Shown here piece after piece: positions 26,666 through 35,221 of a stretch of 57,950 nucleotides of DNA. The translations under genes were made by a program, and so were the position numbers. Position 1 is the stretch's first letter, and the number at the start of each line of letters is the position of its first letter. The DNA lies in contig NZ_JAKEIP010000028.1 in assembly GCF_021474425.1 (NCBI RefSeq), positions 1 through 57,950 on the forward strand. The letters are read 5' to 3'. Under the pieces are notes generated by a model. The model searched no databases. It had not been told where the DNA came from and saw nothing but the letters and a program-made list of their open reading frames with translations. Source of the stretch: Streptomyces muensis (GTDB lineage Bacteria; Actinomycetota; Actinomycetes; Streptomycetales; Streptomycetaceae).

Positions 26666-27538
26666 TCAGACCGGCGGTACGACCGCCACCGGGCAGGGCG
26701 CGTGGTGCAGGACGCCGTGCGCCACCGAGCCGATCCGGGCGCCGACGGCCGTACGGCGGGCGCGGCGCCCGACGACCATCAGCTGGGCCCGACCGACGAC
26801 CGATAGCAGCACCTGCCCGGCGCTGCCCATCTCGACGTGCTCGACGACCTGGACGTCGGGGAAGCTCTCGCGCCACGGCTTCAGCGCTTCGCCCAGTGCC
26901 TTCTTCTCGTACGGCTCGAGACCGCCGGCCTCGTCCAGGAGCTTCATGGAGGCCGGGCTGTAGGCGAACAGCGGCGGCAGCGTCCAGGCGCGCACGGCCC
27001 GCACCGTCGCGCCGCGTGCGGCGGCGGTCTCGAACGCGAACCGCAGTGCGGCGGCGCTGTCGTCGGCGTCCCCGTGCTGGCCCACGACGATCTCGCGTCC
27101 GGCGGCCTCCGCGGACGCCTGGTCCCCGGCGCGAACCAGCACGACAGGGTTCTTCGCCCCGGCGATCACCTGCTGTCCGACGGAGCCCAGCAGGAACCCG
27201 ACGACCGCGGCCTGGCCGCGCGATCCCAGCACCAGCATCTCGGCGTCCGCCCCGGCCGCGAGAAGCGTGTCCACGGAGCCGTCGTCGACGACGTCGGTCG
27301 TCACCTCCAGGCCCGGATGCCGCTCCGCGACGGAACGGGCGGCCTCCGCCAGGCCCTCCCGCACCCACTGGACCTGGGTGTCCGGGTCCCCCGCGTCGAT
27401 CGCCTCGTGCGACTGGGGTTGCCAGGCGTGCACCACCCGCAGGGCCACCCCCCGACGGACCGCCTCCCGGGCCGCCCAGCCGAGAGCGGCGAGGCTCTCC
27501 TCCGAGCCGTCCACCCCTGCCGTGATCGGGCGCGTCAT
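26666..27538 (-). CDS. Tandem universal stress protein (UspA x2)
   Basis: 290 aa, two Usp domains (about 1-140 and 150-290). Domain 1 has the ATP motif GSRGQAAVVGFLLGSVGQQV (G-x2-G-x9-GS). In domain 2 the equivalent VGRRARRTAVGARIGSVAHG keeps the final GS but has Ala in place of the second Gly, so ATP binding may be limited to domain 1. AGGAGG (complement at 27547-27552) precedes ATG 27538. Acts in the cytosol in dormancy or stress in characterised actinobacterial members. Confidence 0.9.
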   Translation of the reverse strand: MTRPITAGVDGSEESLAALGWAAREAVRRGVALRVVHAWQPQSHEAIDAGDPDTQVQWVREGLAEAARSVAERHPGLEVTTDVVDDGSVDTLLAAGADAEMLVLGSRGQAAVVGFLLGSVGQQVIAGAKNPVVLVRAGDQASAEAAGREIVVGQHGDADDSAAALRFAFETAAARGATVRAVRAWTLPPLFAYSPASMKLLDEAGGLEPYEKKALGEALKPWRESFPDVQVVEHVEMGSAGQVLLSVVGRAQLMVVGRRARRTAVGARIGSVAHGVLHHAPCPVAVVPPV

Positions 27539-27587
27539 TCCGGCTGCCTCCTAGTGTCGTGGCCACGTCCTTGGGTCCAGTCTTCAC

Positions 27588-27593
27588 TACGCT
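27588..27593 (+). promoter_or_regulatory. Probable -10 box of the VOC gene (leaderless)
   Basis: TACGCT (TANNNT) followed by 6 nt and then the ATG at 27600, with no ribosome site. The identical box and spacing occur before the AlkB gene (22635-22640). Confidence 0.5.
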
Positions 27594-27599
27594 GCGCCC

Positions 27600-27956
27600 A
27601 TGGCTCTGGAGTGGGAACAGGTGGTCGTCGACTCGGCCGATCCCGTGGCCCTGGGACGCTGGTGGGCCGAGGCGCTGGGCTGGGTGGTGCTGAACGACTC
27701 GGCCGAGGAATTCGAGATCCGGCCCGAGCGGAACCGCCTGCCCGGCCTGATCTTCGGGCCGGTCCCGGAGGGCAAGACGGTCAAGAACCGCCTCCACCTC
27801 GACTTCCGCCCGACCGACCAGGACGCGGAGGTCACCCGCCTCCTCGCGCTCGGCGCGCGCCACGCCGACGTCGGGCAGAGCGGCGCCGAGCCCTGGGTCA
27901 CGCTGGCGGATCCCGAGGGCAACGAGTTCTGCGTGCTCGCCCCGCGGCGCGGCTGA
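27600..27956 (+). CDS. VOC-superfamily (glyoxalase-like) protein
   Basis: 118 aa. Paired beta-alpha-beta-beta-beta units of the vicinal-oxygen-chelate fold: VVVDSADPVALGRWWAEALGWVV, NRLHLDFRPTDQDAEVTRLLALGA, WVTLADPEGNEFCVLAPR. The first metal position reads W-E-Q in place of His; His and Glu positions later (HLDF, NEF) are present. Small single-module members include bleomycin-binding and lyase types; no function assigned here. Confidence 0.85.
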   Translation: MALEWEQVVVDSADPVALGRWWAEALGWVVLNDSAEEFEIRPERNRLPGLIFGPVPEGKTVKNRLHLDFRPTDQDAEVTRLLALGARHADVGQSGAEPWVTLADPEGNEFCVLAPRRG

Positions 27957-28074
27957 AAAGCGTCGGCTCCCGCATACCCGAGCGAAGCGGGCGGATCGAA
28001 CATACGATGGGCCGGAGTCGGCGCGGCGACGTGGAGCCGCCGTGCCCTGGTTCCGACCCCGGGGTGGGAGACGT

Positions 28075-29751
28075 ATGGCACAGGCCGCCGACGCAGCGCG
28101 GACCGTCATCCTGACCGTGGACGACGACCCGGGCGTGTCCCGGGCGGTCGCCCGCGATCTGCGGCGGCGCTACGGCGCGTCGCACCGGATCGTGCGGGCG
28201 GAGTCCGGCGAGTCCGCGCTGGAGGCGCTGCGCGAGCTGAAGCTGCGCGGGGACCTCGTGGCCGTGATCCTGGCCGACTACCGGATGCCGCAGATGAACG
28301 GCATCGAGTTCCTGGAACAGGCCCTGGACGTCTACCCGGGTGCGCGCCGGGTGCTGCTGACCGCGTACGCGGACACCAGCGCGGCGATCGACGCGATCAA
28401 CGTCGTCGACCTCGATCACTATCTGCTCAAGCCGTGGGATCCGCCCGAGGAGAAGCTCTATCCGGTCCTGGACGATCTGCTGGAGGCGTGGCGGCGCAGC
28501 GACTACCGGCCGGTACCCAGCACCAAGGTGGTCGGACACCGCTGGTCGGCGCGTTCGTCGGAGGTGCGGGAGTTCCTGGCCCGCAACCAGGTGCCCTACC
28601 GCTGGTACTCGGCCGACGAGCCCGAAGGACAGCGGCTGCTGGCCGCCGCCGAGCAGGACGGGCAGCGGCTGCCGCTGGTGATCACGCCCGACGGCACACC
28701 CCTGGTGGCGCCCGAGGCACCCGAGCTGGCCGCGCAGGTCGGGCTGGCCACGACGCCGACGGCCGACTTCTACGACCTCGTCGTGATCGGCGGCGGCCCC
28801 GCGGGGCTCGGTGCGGCGGTGTACGGGGCGTCGGAGGGGCTGCGTACGGTGCTGGTGGAGCGTTCGGCGACCGGCGGGCAGGCCGGGCAGAGCTCCCGGA
28901 TCGAGAACTACCTGGGCTTCCCGGACGGCGTGTCGGGCGCCCAGCTCACCGATCGGGCGCGGCGGCAGGCGGCGAAGTTCGGCGCCGAGATCCTCACCGC
29001 GCGCGAGGTGACGGCGCTGGAGGTCAGCGGCGCCGCACGCGTCGTACGGTTCTCGGACGGCTCGGCGGTCGCCGCGCACAGCGTGATCCTGGCGACCGGC
29101 GTGTCGTACCGGCAGCTGCAGGCGCCGGGCTGCGACGACCTGACCGGCTGCGGGGTGTACTACGGGTCGGCGCTGACGGAGGCGCCCGCCTGCCAGGGGC
29201 AGGACGTGTACATCGTCGGCGGCGCCAACTCGGCGGGCCAGGCGGCGATGTACCTGTCGCGGGGCGCGAAGTCGGTGACGCTGCTGGTGCGCGGCGAGTC
29301 GCTGGCGGCGTCCATGTCGCACTATCTGATCCAGCAGATCGACGAGGCGCCGAACATCTCGGTGCGCACCCAGACGGTCGTGGAGTCCGCGCACGGCACC
29401 GGCCATCTGGAGCAGCTGACGCTGCGCGACGTGGACAGCGGGCGGACCGAACTGGTCGACGCGCAGTGGATGTTCGTGTTCATCGGCGCGGCCCCGCTGA
29501 CCGACTGGCTGGACGCGACGGTGCTGCGGGACGAGCGCGGGTTCATCCTGGCCGGGCCCGATCTGACCGCCGACGGACGGCCGCCGGCCGGCTGGGAGCT
29601 GGACCGGCCGCCGTACCACCTGGAGACCAACGTCCCCGGCGTGTTCGTGGCAGGTGACGCGCGCGCGGAGTCCGCCAAGCGGGTCGCGTCCGCCGTAGGA
29701 GAGGGAGCCATGGCCGTGATGCTCGTCCACCGGTATCTGGAGCAGTCATGA
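28075..29751 (+). CDS. Receiver domain fused to Grx-like and thioredoxin-reductase-like flavoprotein
   Basis: 558 aa. Residues 10-125 are a complete response-regulator receiver: acidic D16-D18, phospho-acceptor D68 (LADYRMP), T96 and K119 (LLKP). Residues 150-225 look like a glutaredoxin fold (FLARNQVPYRWY, LPLVITPDGTPLV) but with SARS where CxxC would be. Residues 233-558 follow thioredoxin reductase: FAD motif GGGPAG 239-244, TGGQAG, NAD(P) motif VGGANSAGQAA 381-391, FVAGD 524-528. The reductase CxxC is replaced around 361-370 (VYYGSALTEA). It therefore binds FAD and NAD(P) but cannot do dithiol chemistry by the usual route. ATG 28075 has GGGAG upstream. Overlaps the kinase gene by 4 nt, its likely phosphodonor. 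Confidence 0.85.
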   Translation: MAQAADAARTVILTVDDDPGVSRAVARDLRRRYGASHRIVRAESGESALEALRELKLRGDLVAVILADYRMPQMNGIEFLEQALDVYPGARRVLLTAYADTSAAIDAINVVDLDHYLLKPWDPPEEKLYPVLDDLLEAWRRSDYRPVPSTKVVGHRWSARSSEVREFLARNQVPYRWYSADEPEGQRLLAAAEQDGQRLPLVITPDGTPLVAPEAPELAAQVGLATTPTADFYDLVVIGGGPAGLGAAVYGASEGLRTVLVERSATGGQAGQSSRIENYLGFPDGVSGAQLTDRARRQAAKFGAEILTAREVTALEVSGAARVVRFSDGSAVAAHSVILATGVSYRQLQAPGCDDLTGCGVYYGSALTEAPACQGQDVYIVGGANSAGQAAMYLSRGAKSVTLLVRGESLAASMSHYLIQQIDEAPNISVRTQTVVESAHGTGHLEQLTLRDVDSGRTELVDAQWMFVFIGAAPLTDWLDATVLRDERGFILAGPDLTADGRPPAGWELDRPPYHLETNVPGVFVAGDARAESAKRVASAVGEGAMAVMLVHRYLEQS

Positions 29752-31193
29752 GCGGGCAGTTGATGCCGTGCAACCCGCAGGAGATCGGGGCGCTGTTCCT
29801 GTTCGAGAAGCTCACGCCCGAGCAGCTCGGCAGGCTGTGCAGCGCGGGGCGGGTGGAGCGGTTCGAGCCGGGGCCGGTGTACACCGAGGGTGATCCCGCG
29901 ACCTGCTTCTACGTCATGGTCGAGGGCACCGTCGTGCTGTCCCGGCGGGTCGGCGGCGACGACGTGGAGGTCAACCGGACCTCTCAGCGCGGCGTGTACT
30001 CCGGGGCCTGGCAGGCCTATCTCGGCGATCGGGTGCCGCAGGTCTACAACAGCTCGATGCGGGTCACGGAGCCGACACGGTTCTTCGTGCTGCCCGCCGA
30101 GACCTTCGCGGAGGTGATCCGCGAGTGGTTCCCGATGGCCCTGCATCTGCTGGAAGGTCTCTTCTTCGGTCAGAAGAGCACCGAGCTGGCCGTCAACCAG
30201 CGCGAACGGCTGCTGGCGCTGGGCTCGTTGTCCGCGGGGCTCACGCACGAGCTCAACAACCCCGCGGCGGCGGCCGTGCGGGCCACCGCGACGCTGCGGG
30301 AGCGCGTCGGCAAGATGCGGCACAAGCTGGCGATCATCGCGCAGGGTTCGTACTCCCCCGAGGTGATGGCCAACCTCATAGACATCCAGGAGCGCACGGC
30401 CGAACGGGTCGCGAAGGCACCGACGTTGAGCCCGCTGGAGGCGTCGGACCGGGAGGACGCCGTGACGGACTGGCTGGACGACCACGACATCCCGGACGGC
30501 TGGCGGATCGCGCCCACCTTCGTACAGGCCGGTCTCGACGTGGACTGGCTGGACCAGGTCGCGGCGGCGGTGGACGAGGAGATCCTGCCGAGCGCGATCG
30601 GCTGGCTCAACTACACCGTCGAGACCGAGCTGCTGATGGACGAGATCAACGACTCGACCACGCGCATCTCGCATCTCGTCGACGCCGCCAAGCAGTACTC
30701 CCAGCTGGACCGCGCGCCCTTCCGGAACGCCGATGTGCACGAACTCCTCGACAGCACCCTGATGATGCTGTCGGCCAAGATCGGCCCGCAGATCAAGGTC
30801 GTCAAGGAGTACGACCGCACGCTGCCGAAGATCCCGGCGTACCCGGCCGAGCTCAACCAGGTGTGGACGAACCTGATCGACAACGCGGTCTCGGCCATCG
30901 ACAGCGCGGGCGGCGAGGGGACGTTGACCGTGCGGACGGCCCCCGATCACGACCGGCTGCTGGTGGAGTTCCGGGACACGGGTGTCGGGATCCCGGCGGA
31001 GCACCGGGGGCGGATCTTCGATCCGTTCTTCACGACGAAGCCCGTGGGTGAGGGGACCGGGCTCGGTCTCGACATCTCCTGGCGGATCGTGGTCAACAAG
31101 CACCACGGGACCATCCAGGTGGAGTCGGAGCCGGGCGACACGCGTTTCCAGGTGCTGCTTCCGCTCACATCGGCCGAGGAGGAGACCGCATGA
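29748..31193 (+). CDS. Cyclic-nucleotide-binding-domain histidine kinase
   Basis: 481 aa, no membrane segment. N-terminal CNB domain (about 12-135). Histidine kinase part: H-box LSAGLTHELNNP with H167, a long helical region to about 320, N-box with N375 and N379, G1 DTGVGI 410-415, F-box DPFFTTKP, G2 GTGLGL 436-441. All catalytic motifs are intact. The start overlaps the receiver-flavoprotein stop (ATGA) and the stop overlaps the zinc-finger gene (ATGA), so the three are stoichiometrically co-translated. I infer it phosphorylates D68 of the upstream flavoprotein. Confidence 0.88.
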   Translation: MSGQLMPCNPQEIGALFLFEKLTPEQLGRLCSAGRVERFEPGPVYTEGDPATCFYVMVEGTVVLSRRVGGDDVEVNRTSQRGVYSGAWQAYLGDRVPQVYNSSMRVTEPTRFFVLPAETFAEVIREWFPMALHLLEGLFFGQKSTELAVNQRERLLALGSLSAGLTHELNNPAAAAVRATATLRERVGKMRHKLAIIAQGSYSPEVMANLIDIQERTAERVAKAPTLSPLEASDREDAVTDWLDDHDIPDGWRIAPTFVQAGLDVDWLDQVAAAVDEEILPSAIGWLNYTVETELLMDEINDSTTRISHLVDAAKQYSQLDRAPFRNADVHELLDSTLMMLSAKIGPQIKVVKEYDRTLPKIPAYPAELNQVWTNLIDNAVSAIDSAGGEGTLTVRTAPDHDRLLVEFRDTGVGIPAEHRGRIFDPFFTTKPVGEGTGLGLDISWRIVVNKHHGTIQVESEPGDTRFQVLLPLTSAEEETA

Positions 31194-31561
31194 CCAGCGA
31201 CCAGGACGGCCGGTCCGACAAGGGAATCGACCCGAGCGTGCCGCCGAGCGGCAGCGGGTGCGTCGAGTGCGACGAGGTCGGCGGGTGGTGGTTCCATCTG
31301 CGGCGGTGTGCGCAGTGCGGACATGTGGGGTGTTGCGACAGTTCGCCCGCGAAGCACGCGACAGGGCATTTCCGACAGACCGGACATCCGTTCGTGCAGA
31401 GCTTCGAGCCGGGTGAGAGCTGGTACTGGGACTACGCGTCCAACGAGATGTACGAGTCGGGACCCGAACTGGCCGCGCCGGTGAGCCATCCGGCCGAGCA
31501 GCCGGCACCGGGGCCCGCGGGGCGGGTGCCGGCCGACTGGGCGAAGACACTGCGGGGTTAG
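31190..31561 (+). CDS. UBP-type zinc finger protein
   Basis: 123 aa. The ZnF-UBP domain spans about 20-90: zinc ligands C24, C27, C40, C43, C48, H56, H60 and H66, then aromatic SWYWDY at 77-82 in the pocket region that in eukaryotic USP proteins binds a free C-terminal Gly-Gly. A Pro-rich tail follows and the protein ends KTLRG. Bacteria of this kind have no ubiquitin, so the ligand must be another free C-terminus; the protein's own tail is one candidate. Last gene of the overlapping three-gene operon. Confidence 0.88.
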   Translation: MTSDQDGRSDKGIDPSVPPSGSGCVECDEVGGWWFHLRRCAQCGHVGCCDSSPAKHATGHFRQTGHPFVQSFEPGESWYWDYASNEMYESGPELAAPVSHPAEQPAPGPAGRVPADWAKTLRG

Positions 31562-31580
31562 AACCCCCGAACACCCGGGT

Positions 31581-31604
31581 ACCGGCCGCGGTTCAGCGGC
31601 CGGT
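31581..31604. terminator. Bidirectional hairpin between the zinc-finger and SGNH genes
   Basis: ACCGGCCGC (31581-31589) with GCGGCCGGT (31596-31604), perfect 9-bp stem, 6-nt loop. The SGNH gene stop lies in the loop. A second small palindrome, GGGGTT-AG-AACCCC, lies just before it at the zinc-finger stop. Confidence 0.65.
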
Positions 31605-32795
31605 GTCGCACTCCAGGGCCGTCAGGTCGACGGCGTCGGCCATCGCCTGCATGCCCTTGTCGTTGGGGTGGATGTGGTCGCCGCCGTCGAGGGCGGGCAG
31701 CATGCGGGCGGGGTCGTAGGGGCTGCGCAGGACACGGTCGAAGTCGGTGACGGCGTCGAACAGGCCGCCGTCGCGGATGAACCCGTTGACCTCCTGCCGT
31801 ACGGCTTCGGCGGCCGGGTCCCATTCGTGCCAGCCCTTGAAGGGGCCGACGGTCGCGCCGACGACGCACTTGCCGGCCGCGTGCGCCCGCCGGACGATCT
31901 CGCGGTAGCCGGTGATCAGGTCGTCCGCGGTGACGCCGGTGTGGGCCTTGATGTCGTTGACGCCCTGGAACAGGAACACGGTGCGTATGCCCGGCTGGGT
32001 CAGGACGTCGCGCTCCAGCCGGTTCAGAGCGCTCTGGCCGGGGCCGTCCGCGAGGACCTTGTTCCCGGCTATCCCTTCGTTGGCCACGCCCTTGACGGCG
32101 GTGTCCGTGCGCTGCAGGCGGCGGGCGAGGTAGTCGGGCCAGCGGCGGTTCAGGTCGGCGGTGGACTGCCAGCCGTCGGTGATGGAGTCGCCGAGGGCGG
32201 CCACCGCTCCGGTGCCGGTGGGGGCGCGTACGGAGACGGCGTCGAGGTAGAACCAGGAGCCGGTCGGGATGGTCCAGGCGGCGCCGCTCTCCTCGGCGGT
32301 GTGGTCGCCCTGGGTCGCGTACGACGACTGCAGGGCCATCCAGTGGCCGCTGGCCGGGCCGCCCGCGTCGGGGCTGTGCAGGCTGACGACGAGGTTGGTC
32401 GCGGCGGGCAGCCTGCCGGGCAGCGGGTCGCTCCACACGGTGGCGCCCGCGGGCACGGTGACCGTGTGCGCGCCGCCGAAGGTCATGCGCCGGTTGCTGC
32501 CGGGCCGCAGCTCGGCGCCCTGCTTCTGGATGCCGGCGTAGACGCTGTCGAGGGTCAGCGGCCGGTCTCCGAAGGCATTGGAGAGCCGGACGCGGACGCC
32601 GGTGCCGCCCACGCTGGTGCGCACCACGAGCCGGTAGCCGCGGCCCGCGACGCCGTCGGCCATGCGGTCGGCGCTCGCCGCCCAGGTGACCACGCCGCTG
32701 GGCTCGGCGGTCGCGTCGGCGGGTGCCTCGGCGGCCTGGGACTGGCAGGCGACGAGGGTCAGCAGGACGACGGCCAGCGCAGGCGCGGCCCTCAC
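31593..32795 (-). CDS. SGNH/GDSL hydrolase, lipoprotein
   Basis: 400 aa from GTG 32795. Lipoprotein signal with LVAC (Cys17). An N-terminal beta domain (35-190) is followed by the SGNH domain: block I GDSITDGW with nucleophile S204, GVND with N280, and DHIHPN with D373 and H376. Such proteins are often acetyl-esterases on plant polysaccharide. The GTG overlaps the TGA of the GH95 gene (GTGA), so it is translated with it and probably removes acyl groups from the same substrate at the cell surface. Confidence 0.85.
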   Translation of the reverse strand: MRAAPALAVVLLTLVACQSQAAEAPADATAEPSGVVTWAASADRMADGVAGRGYRLVVRTSVGGTGVRVRLSNAFGDRPLTLDSVYAGIQKQGAELRPGSNRRMTFGGAHTVTVPAGATVWSDPLPGRLPAATNLVVSLHSPDAGGPASGHWMALQSSYATQGDHTAEESGAAWTIPTGSWFYLDAVSVRAPTGTGAVAALGDSITDGWQSTADLNRRWPDYLARRLQRTDTAVKGVANEGIAGNKVLADGPGQSALNRLERDVLTQPGIRTVFLFQGVNDIKAHTGVTADDLITGYREIVRRAHAAGKCVVGATVGPFKGWHEWDPAAEAVRQEVNGFIRDGGLFDAVTDFDRVLRSPYDPARMLPALDGGDHIHPNDKGMQAMADAVDLTALECDTGR

Positions 32796-35155
32796 CGGGC
32801 GAGGTCCCTCAGCGTGACGGAGGCGCCGGGCCGCAGGGTGACCGTGCGGGACACCTCGCCGTACGCGACCGTGGTGGTGCGCCCGCCCACGCTGTGGATC
32901 CGTACCTCGGTCGGTCTCCCGTCGCGCCAGCGCAGGTCGACCTCGAAGCCGCCGCGCGCGGCGACGCCGGTGACGAAGCCCGAGGCGGCCCAGGCGTCGG
33001 GGAGCGCCGGGAGGAGTTCGATGTGGCCGGGTCGGGAGTACAGCAGCATCTCCGCCATCGCGGCCGGGGTTCCGAAGTTGGCGTCGATCTGGAAGATGCC
33101 CCGGCCGCGTTCGGCTTCGTAGATGTCGAAGAGGTTGGGTGCGGTGCCGTTGCTGCCGGCGGTCGAGGGGCGGAGGTTGTCGACGACCAGTTGGTAGGCG
33201 TTCTCCGCGTGCTTCAGGCGTGCCCAGCACAGGCTGCGCCAGGCGTTGGCCCAGCCGAAGCTCTCCATGCCGCGCGCGGTGAGCAGGGCCGTGGCGCCGG
33301 CGACGATGTCGGGCGGGGTGGAGCCGTCGGGGCGGATGCGGTCGCCGGGGAACAGACCGACGAGCGGGGACAGGTGGCGGTGCGTGGTCTCGCCCAGGTT
33401 GTCGGGGGACATCCACTCCTCCAGCCAGCCGGTGGTCTCGCTGACCCGGGGCAGGTACAGCTTTCTGCGCAGTGCGGCGACCGTGGCCGCGTAGCCGGTG
33501 TCGGTCCGCAGCTCGGCCGCCGCGGTGCAGTAGCTCCCGAAGAGCGCCCACACCAGTTCCTGAGCGTAGGTGATGCCCTTGGCGTCGAGCGGGCCGTGCT
33601 CCGGAGACCAGTCGCTGTCGGCGATGAGCACCTCCTTGGAGGTGCCGGGGAGCGTGGTGGTGAGCAGCCGCGCCTCCCAGAACTCGCAGGCGCCCTTCAG
33701 CAGCGGATAGATCTTCTTCAGGTGCTCCCGCGACCCGGTGTACTCGTAGTGCTCCCACAGGGTGGCGCACAGCCAGGCGTTGCCCGCCGGGTGCCACCAC
33801 CAGCCGCCTCCGCCGTGGGGGTTGGTGGAGATGGCGACGGTCCAGCCGGCGTTGCGGCCGGTGGAGTTGCGGTAGCGGTTGCGCGGGTCGTTGAACAGGC
33901 GGCGGGTGGTGTCGGTCCAGGACGGGAGCTGGGCGAGGCAGTAGTCGGTGAGGGCGTCGAAGCACGGGGACAGACCGGTGCGGTCGGCCATCCAGTAGTT
34001 CATCTGGACGTTGATGTCGGTGTGGTAGTCGCCCATCCAGTCCGGGTCGTTGCCGTCGAGCCACAGCCCTTGCAGGGCGAGGGGAAGGCTCCCGCGCGAA
34101 CCGGAGATCATCAGATAGCGGCCGAAGTGCAGGTAGGCGGCCTCAAGTTCGGGGTCGGGCACGCCGTCCCGGGCCCGCGCCCGGAGCCGTTCCCAGGTGT
34201 CCAGGGAGCGTTGCTCGGCGGACGACGTGCCGAGGGAGAGGTCCATGCGCCCGAACAGGTCGTGGTAGTCGGCGACATGGGTGCGCAGCAGGGTGTCGGC
34301 CGAGTGGGCGGCGGCGTCGCGGACCTTGGTGCGGGCGAGCCGGTGCGGGTCGAGGGACGGATCGCGGTAGCCCTTCGCCGCGTCCGGCGCGTAGTCGGTT
34401 CCGCCGCTCACGACCACCGTCAGCTCCCGGCACCCGGCGAAGTCGATCCGCGACCCGCTGACGGTGACCCGGCCGCCGTGGCCGTACGTGGTGACGGCGG
34501 CCCCGTAGCGCAGACCGTTCGGGAGGGCCGCGCCGAACGACACCGCGGCGTCCTCGCCATGCGTGCCCTCCAGCACGACGGTGCCGGTGTAGTGGCCGCC
34601 ACCGCTCTGCGTGAAGTGCAGGACGATCACGTCGTCGGGCCGGCTGGCGAAGATCCGTCTGCGGTACGTCACCCCTGAGCGGGTGTACGACGTGGTCAGC
34701 AGCCCCTGTGCCAGGTCGAGGGTGCGACGGTAGCCGTGGACGGCGGAGAGGTCGTGGTCGGGGAGGGCGACGGTGAGTCGGGCGAGGAGCGTGAAGGAGC
34801 CGAAGTCGTCGCGGCCGTAGGGGAACTGGCCGTCGGCGTCGAGGGTGTCGTTGAGGCCGCCGGTCCACATCGTGGCGTCGGTGATCAGGAGGAGTTCGCG
34901 GCCGGGGTCGCCCGAGACGAGGGCTCCGAGGCGGCCGTTGCCGACGGGCAGCCCCTGCTCGATCATGGAGTGCTCGTCGGCAGGGGCCTGCCACCAGAGC
35001 CGGTGGCGTGAACTGCCTTCACTGACGGGCGAGTTCGCGGGGCGCTGCGGTGCGGCCGACGCGGTGAAGGCGGGCAGGGTGGTGAGGGCGCCGCTCGCCG
35101 CGGCGAGGGCGAGCAGGCCGCGTCTGGGCAGGCGGGGGTTCGGGGCGGTGTCCAT
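32792..35155 (-). CDS. GH95 alpha-L-fucosidase, Tat-exported
   Basis: 787 aa. Twin-arginine signal RRGLLALAAAS near residue 11, cleavage after ASA. GH95 landmarks: PVGNGRLGALV, NVQMNYWMA (two active-site Asn), DSDWSPEHG (general acid Glu) and FQIDANFGTPAA (Asp). Inverting exo-enzyme on alpha-1,2-fucosyl or, in some members, alpha-1,2-galactosyl residues. AGGAG precedes ATG 35155. Sits between the SGNH hydrolase and the GH27 enzyme, in one direction with the ROK gene, so it is likely one sugar-responsive operon. Confidence 0.93.
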   Translation of the reverse strand: MDTAPNPRLPRRGLLALAAASGALTTLPAFTASAAPQRPANSPVSEGSSRHRLWWQAPADEHSMIEQGLPVGNGRLGALVSGDPGRELLLITDATMWTGGLNDTLDADGQFPYGRDDFGSFTLLARLTVALPDHDLSAVHGYRRTLDLAQGLLTTSYTRSGVTYRRRIFASRPDDVIVLHFTQSGGGHYTGTVVLEGTHGEDAAVSFGAALPNGLRYGAAVTTYGHGGRVTVSGSRIDFAGCRELTVVVSGGTDYAPDAAKGYRDPSLDPHRLARTKVRDAAAHSADTLLRTHVADYHDLFGRMDLSLGTSSAEQRSLDTWERLRARARDGVPDPELEAAYLHFGRYLMISGSRGSLPLALQGLWLDGNDPDWMGDYHTDINVQMNYWMADRTGLSPCFDALTDYCLAQLPSWTDTTRRLFNDPRNRYRNSTGRNAGWTVAISTNPHGGGGWWWHPAGNAWLCATLWEHYEYTGSREHLKKIYPLLKGACEFWEARLLTTTLPGTSKEVLIADSDWSPEHGPLDAKGITYAQELVWALFGSYCTAAAELRTDTGYAATVAALRRKLYLPRVSETTGWLEEWMSPDNLGETTHRHLSPLVGLFPGDRIRPDGSTPPDIVAGATALLTARGMESFGWANAWRSLCWARLKHAENAYQLVVDNLRPSTAGSNGTAPNLFDIYEAERGRGIFQIDANFGTPAAMAEMLLYSRPGHIELLPALPDAWAASGFVTGVAARGGFEVDLRWRDGRPTEVRIHSVGGRTTTVAYGEVSRTVTLRPGASVTLRDLAR

Positions 35156-35191
35156 GGCGGGCTCCTGGCGGTCGTGGGCGGGCGCCGTGGG

Positions 35192-35221
35192 TGTGTTCAG
35201 GAGGGCTGTGTTCAGGAGGAC
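35192..35221. repeat. 15-bp tandem duplication at the GH27 stop codon
   Basis: TGTGTTCAGGAGGGC at 35192-35206 and TGTGTTCAGGAGGAC at 35207-35221, one mismatch. The second copy holds the last codons and stop of the GH27 gene. Confidence 0.8.
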
